Below the pieces are notes generated by a model that did not search any database, was not told the origin of the DNA, and saw nothing but the letters and a program-made list of their open reading frames with translations. Made by a program: the position numbers and the translations under genes. Shown here piece after piece: positions 4,778-6,028 of a stretch of 6,028 nucleotides of DNA. Each line of letters starts with the position of its first letter. Within the stretch, counting starts at the first letter, position 1. Source of the stretch: Chloroflexota bacterium (GTDB taxonomy: Bacteria > Chloroflexota > Limnocylindria > QHBO01); the NCBI GenBank assembly GCA_013697395.1, contig JACCWY010000471.1:1-6028 (forward strand), given 5' to 3'.

Positions 4778-6028
4778 TGTGTGGGATCGCCGGGATCTGG
4801 GGGACGTCGGACACTGACCTCGTCAAGCTGGCCACGGATTGCCTCCAGCACCGGGGCCCGGACGGGGCCGGCATGCACGTCCAATCCAACGGCGTGCTCG
4901 GGCACCGCCGGCTCGCGATCATGGATCCGGAGGGTGGCGCACAGCCGCTGTACAGCGAGACGCGCGCGATGGCCATCGTCGCCAACGGCGAGATCTACAA
5001 CTTTCCGGTACTGCGTGGTGATCTGACCGGTCGCCACACCTTCACGACCACGAGCGACAGCGAGGCGATCCTGCATCTCTTCGAAGAACGCGGCGTGGAC
5101 ACCCTGGCGGCGTTGGAGGGTATGTTCGCGTTTGCCATCTGCGACGACGACCACCTGTTCCTTGCGCGCGACCCCATCGGCATCAAGCCGCTGTATTACG
5201 GTCGTGGAGTCGATTCATCCGGAGTGCCGGTCACGGCGTTCGCCTCGGAGATGAAGCCGCTGGCCGATTGGGTCGATGAGCTCCACGAGTTCCCGGCCGG
5301 CAACTACTTCGACAGCCGTGGCGGTTTCGTCCCGTACTACCGGGTACCGACCGCGCCGCCCGTGCACCGCAGCGTGGCGGACCACGTGGCTCTGGTGCGA
5401 AAGGGCCTGGAGGACGCCGTTAGGTCTCACATGATGAGCGATGTCCCCGTGGGCGCGTTCCTCTCCGGAGGACTGGACTCGAGCGTCATCGCCGCGATCG
5501 CCAGGAAGCACGTCGACGAGCTCCATACCTTCTCGGTGGGCCTGGCTGGGTCCCGCGACATCGAGGCCGCGAGACGAGTGGCTGCACACATCGGGTCGAT
5601 CCATCACGAGTACCTGATGACCCCGGCCGAGGTGGTGGAGAAGCTGCCGGAGATCATCCACGCCCTCGAGTCGTTCGACCAGGACCTCGTGCGGAGCGCA
5701 ATCCCCACGTACTTCTGTTCGCGACTGGCCGCCGAGCACGTGAAGGTGATCCTCACCGGCGAGGGAGCGGACGAGCTGTTCGCCGGGTACGCCTATCACA
5801 AGAGCACGAGCGACCCCGCCACCCTCCATCAGGAGTTGTGTCGCTCGGTGTCCACGTTGCACAACATCAACCTCCAACGCGTCGACCGCCTGACGATGCT
5901 GCACAGCATCGAGGGACGCGTGCCGTTCCTGGACACGGGCTTCATCGCGCTCGCCCTCACCGTGCCAACCGAGTTGAAGCTCAGGGTGATGCCCGACGGA
6001 CGCCTCGTCGAAAAATGGGTGCTGCGCA
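4777..6028 (+). CDS. asnB: Asparagine synthetase, glutamine-hydrolysing (AsnB), 3'-truncated by window end
   Basis: It converts aspartate, glutamine and ATP to asparagine, glutamate, AMP and pyrophosphate in the cytoplasm. The frame is open from ATG 4777 through base 6028 with no stop: 417 codons of an expected 500 or more. The start is fixed by the class II amidotransferase nucleophile Cys2 in M-C-G-I-A-G-I-W. The glutaminase domain shows HRGPDG (25-30), HRRLAIMD (43-50), G-A-Q-P-L-Y (54-59), NGEIYN (70-75) and T-S-D-S-E-A (92-97). The linker has RDPIGIKPLYYG (131-142) and EFPAGNY (171-177). The synthetase domain has SHMMSDVPVG (217-226), the PP-loop SGGLDSS (230-236), LHTFSVGL (249-256), LTGEGADELFAGY (326-338) and EGRVPFLD (379-386). 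All match AsnB, and the active-site residues seen are intact. Related amidotransferases such as the N-acetylglutaminylglutamine amide enzyme are less likely, because the close landmarks are those of E. coli AsnB. No Shine-Dalgarno sequence precedes the start. The gene is divergent from the IclR gene, with a 57-bp gap. Confidence 0.96.
   Translation, partial: MCGIAGIWGTSDTDLVKLATDCLQHRGPDGAGMHVQSNGVLGHRRLAIMDPEGGAQPLYSETRAMAIVANGEIYNFPVLRGDLTGRHTFTTTSDSEAILHLFEERGVDTLAALEGMFAFAICDDDHLFLARDPIGIKPLYYGRGVDSSGVPVTAFASEMKPLADWVDELHEFPAGNYFDSRGGFVPYYRVPTAPPVHRSVADHVALVRKGLEDAVRSHMMSDVPVGAFLSGGLDSSVIAAIARKHVDELHTFSVGLAGSRDIEAARRVAAHIGSIHHEYLMTPAEVVEKLPEIIHALESFDQDLVRSAIPTYFCSRLAAEHVKVILTGEGADELFAGYAYHKSTSDPATLHQELCRSVSTLHNINLQRVDRLTMLHSIEGRVPFLDTGFIALALTVPTELKLRVMPDGRLVEKWVLR

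Noticed and set aside
5215..5904. 229-codon open frame on the minus strand opposite asnB
   Set aside because: The opposite frame encodes continuous AsnB motifs including the PP-loop. The minus-strand product is His/Arg/Val-rich with no recognisable family.
1..6028. CRISPR array, tRNA/rRNA genes, insertion sequence or integration site
   Set aside because: I saw no regularly spaced repeats, no tRNA-like cloverleaf or rRNA signature, no transposase motifs and no terminal inverted repeats with target duplication on reading both strands.

Overview
The window comes from a G+C-rich bacterium, with strong G/C preference at third codon positions. The transporter's binding protein has a lipobox signal followed by a Ser/Thr/Ala/Gly-rich tether. 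That fits a lipoprotein-bearing organism such as an Actinomycetota or Chloroflexota member, but the phylum is a guess from style rather than a demonstrated assignment. Coding density is very high, and no gene-free stretch longer than 100 bases exists.

Layout. Positions 1-33 may hold the last ten codons of a rightward gene. A perfect 12-bp hairpin (38-68) follows. From 4719 down to 98 on the minus strand runs one compact five-gene unit, in transcription order: an IclR-family regulator (4719-3847), a short osmoprotectant-type permease (3850-3200), a glycine-betaine/choline-type ABC ATPase with a C-terminal CBS pair (3207-1990), a second, longer permease (1990-1193), and a lipoprotein substrate-binding protein (1114-98). 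The first four genes overlap or touch (ATGA, an 8-nt overlap or 1-nt gap depending on start, TGATG). Only the last gene is separated, by 78 nt, and it alone has a near-consensus ribosome binding site. On the plus strand, from 4777 to the window edge, is a glutamine-hydrolysing asparagine synthetase (asnB), truncated by the window end. It is divergent from the regulator across a 57-bp gap.

How it works together. The binding protein, two permeases and ATPase make up a complete QAT-family (OpuC/YehZYXW-like) importer for a quaternary-ammonium or related compatible solute. The IclR protein, translationally coupled to the first permease, most likely controls the operon in response to a small molecule. 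This suggests substrate-responsive regulation rather than purely osmotic control. AsnB makes asparagine from aspartate and glutamine. Its divergent start places it next to the same control region, which carries four copies of GATGC and a GCAAT-N4-ATTGC palindrome.

The genes are recognisable members of known families. No clearly new system is visible. The points that merit a second look are the regulator-transporter coupling, the repeat-bearing divergent control region with a possible mini-ORF abutting asnB, and the terminator and intergenic hairpins.
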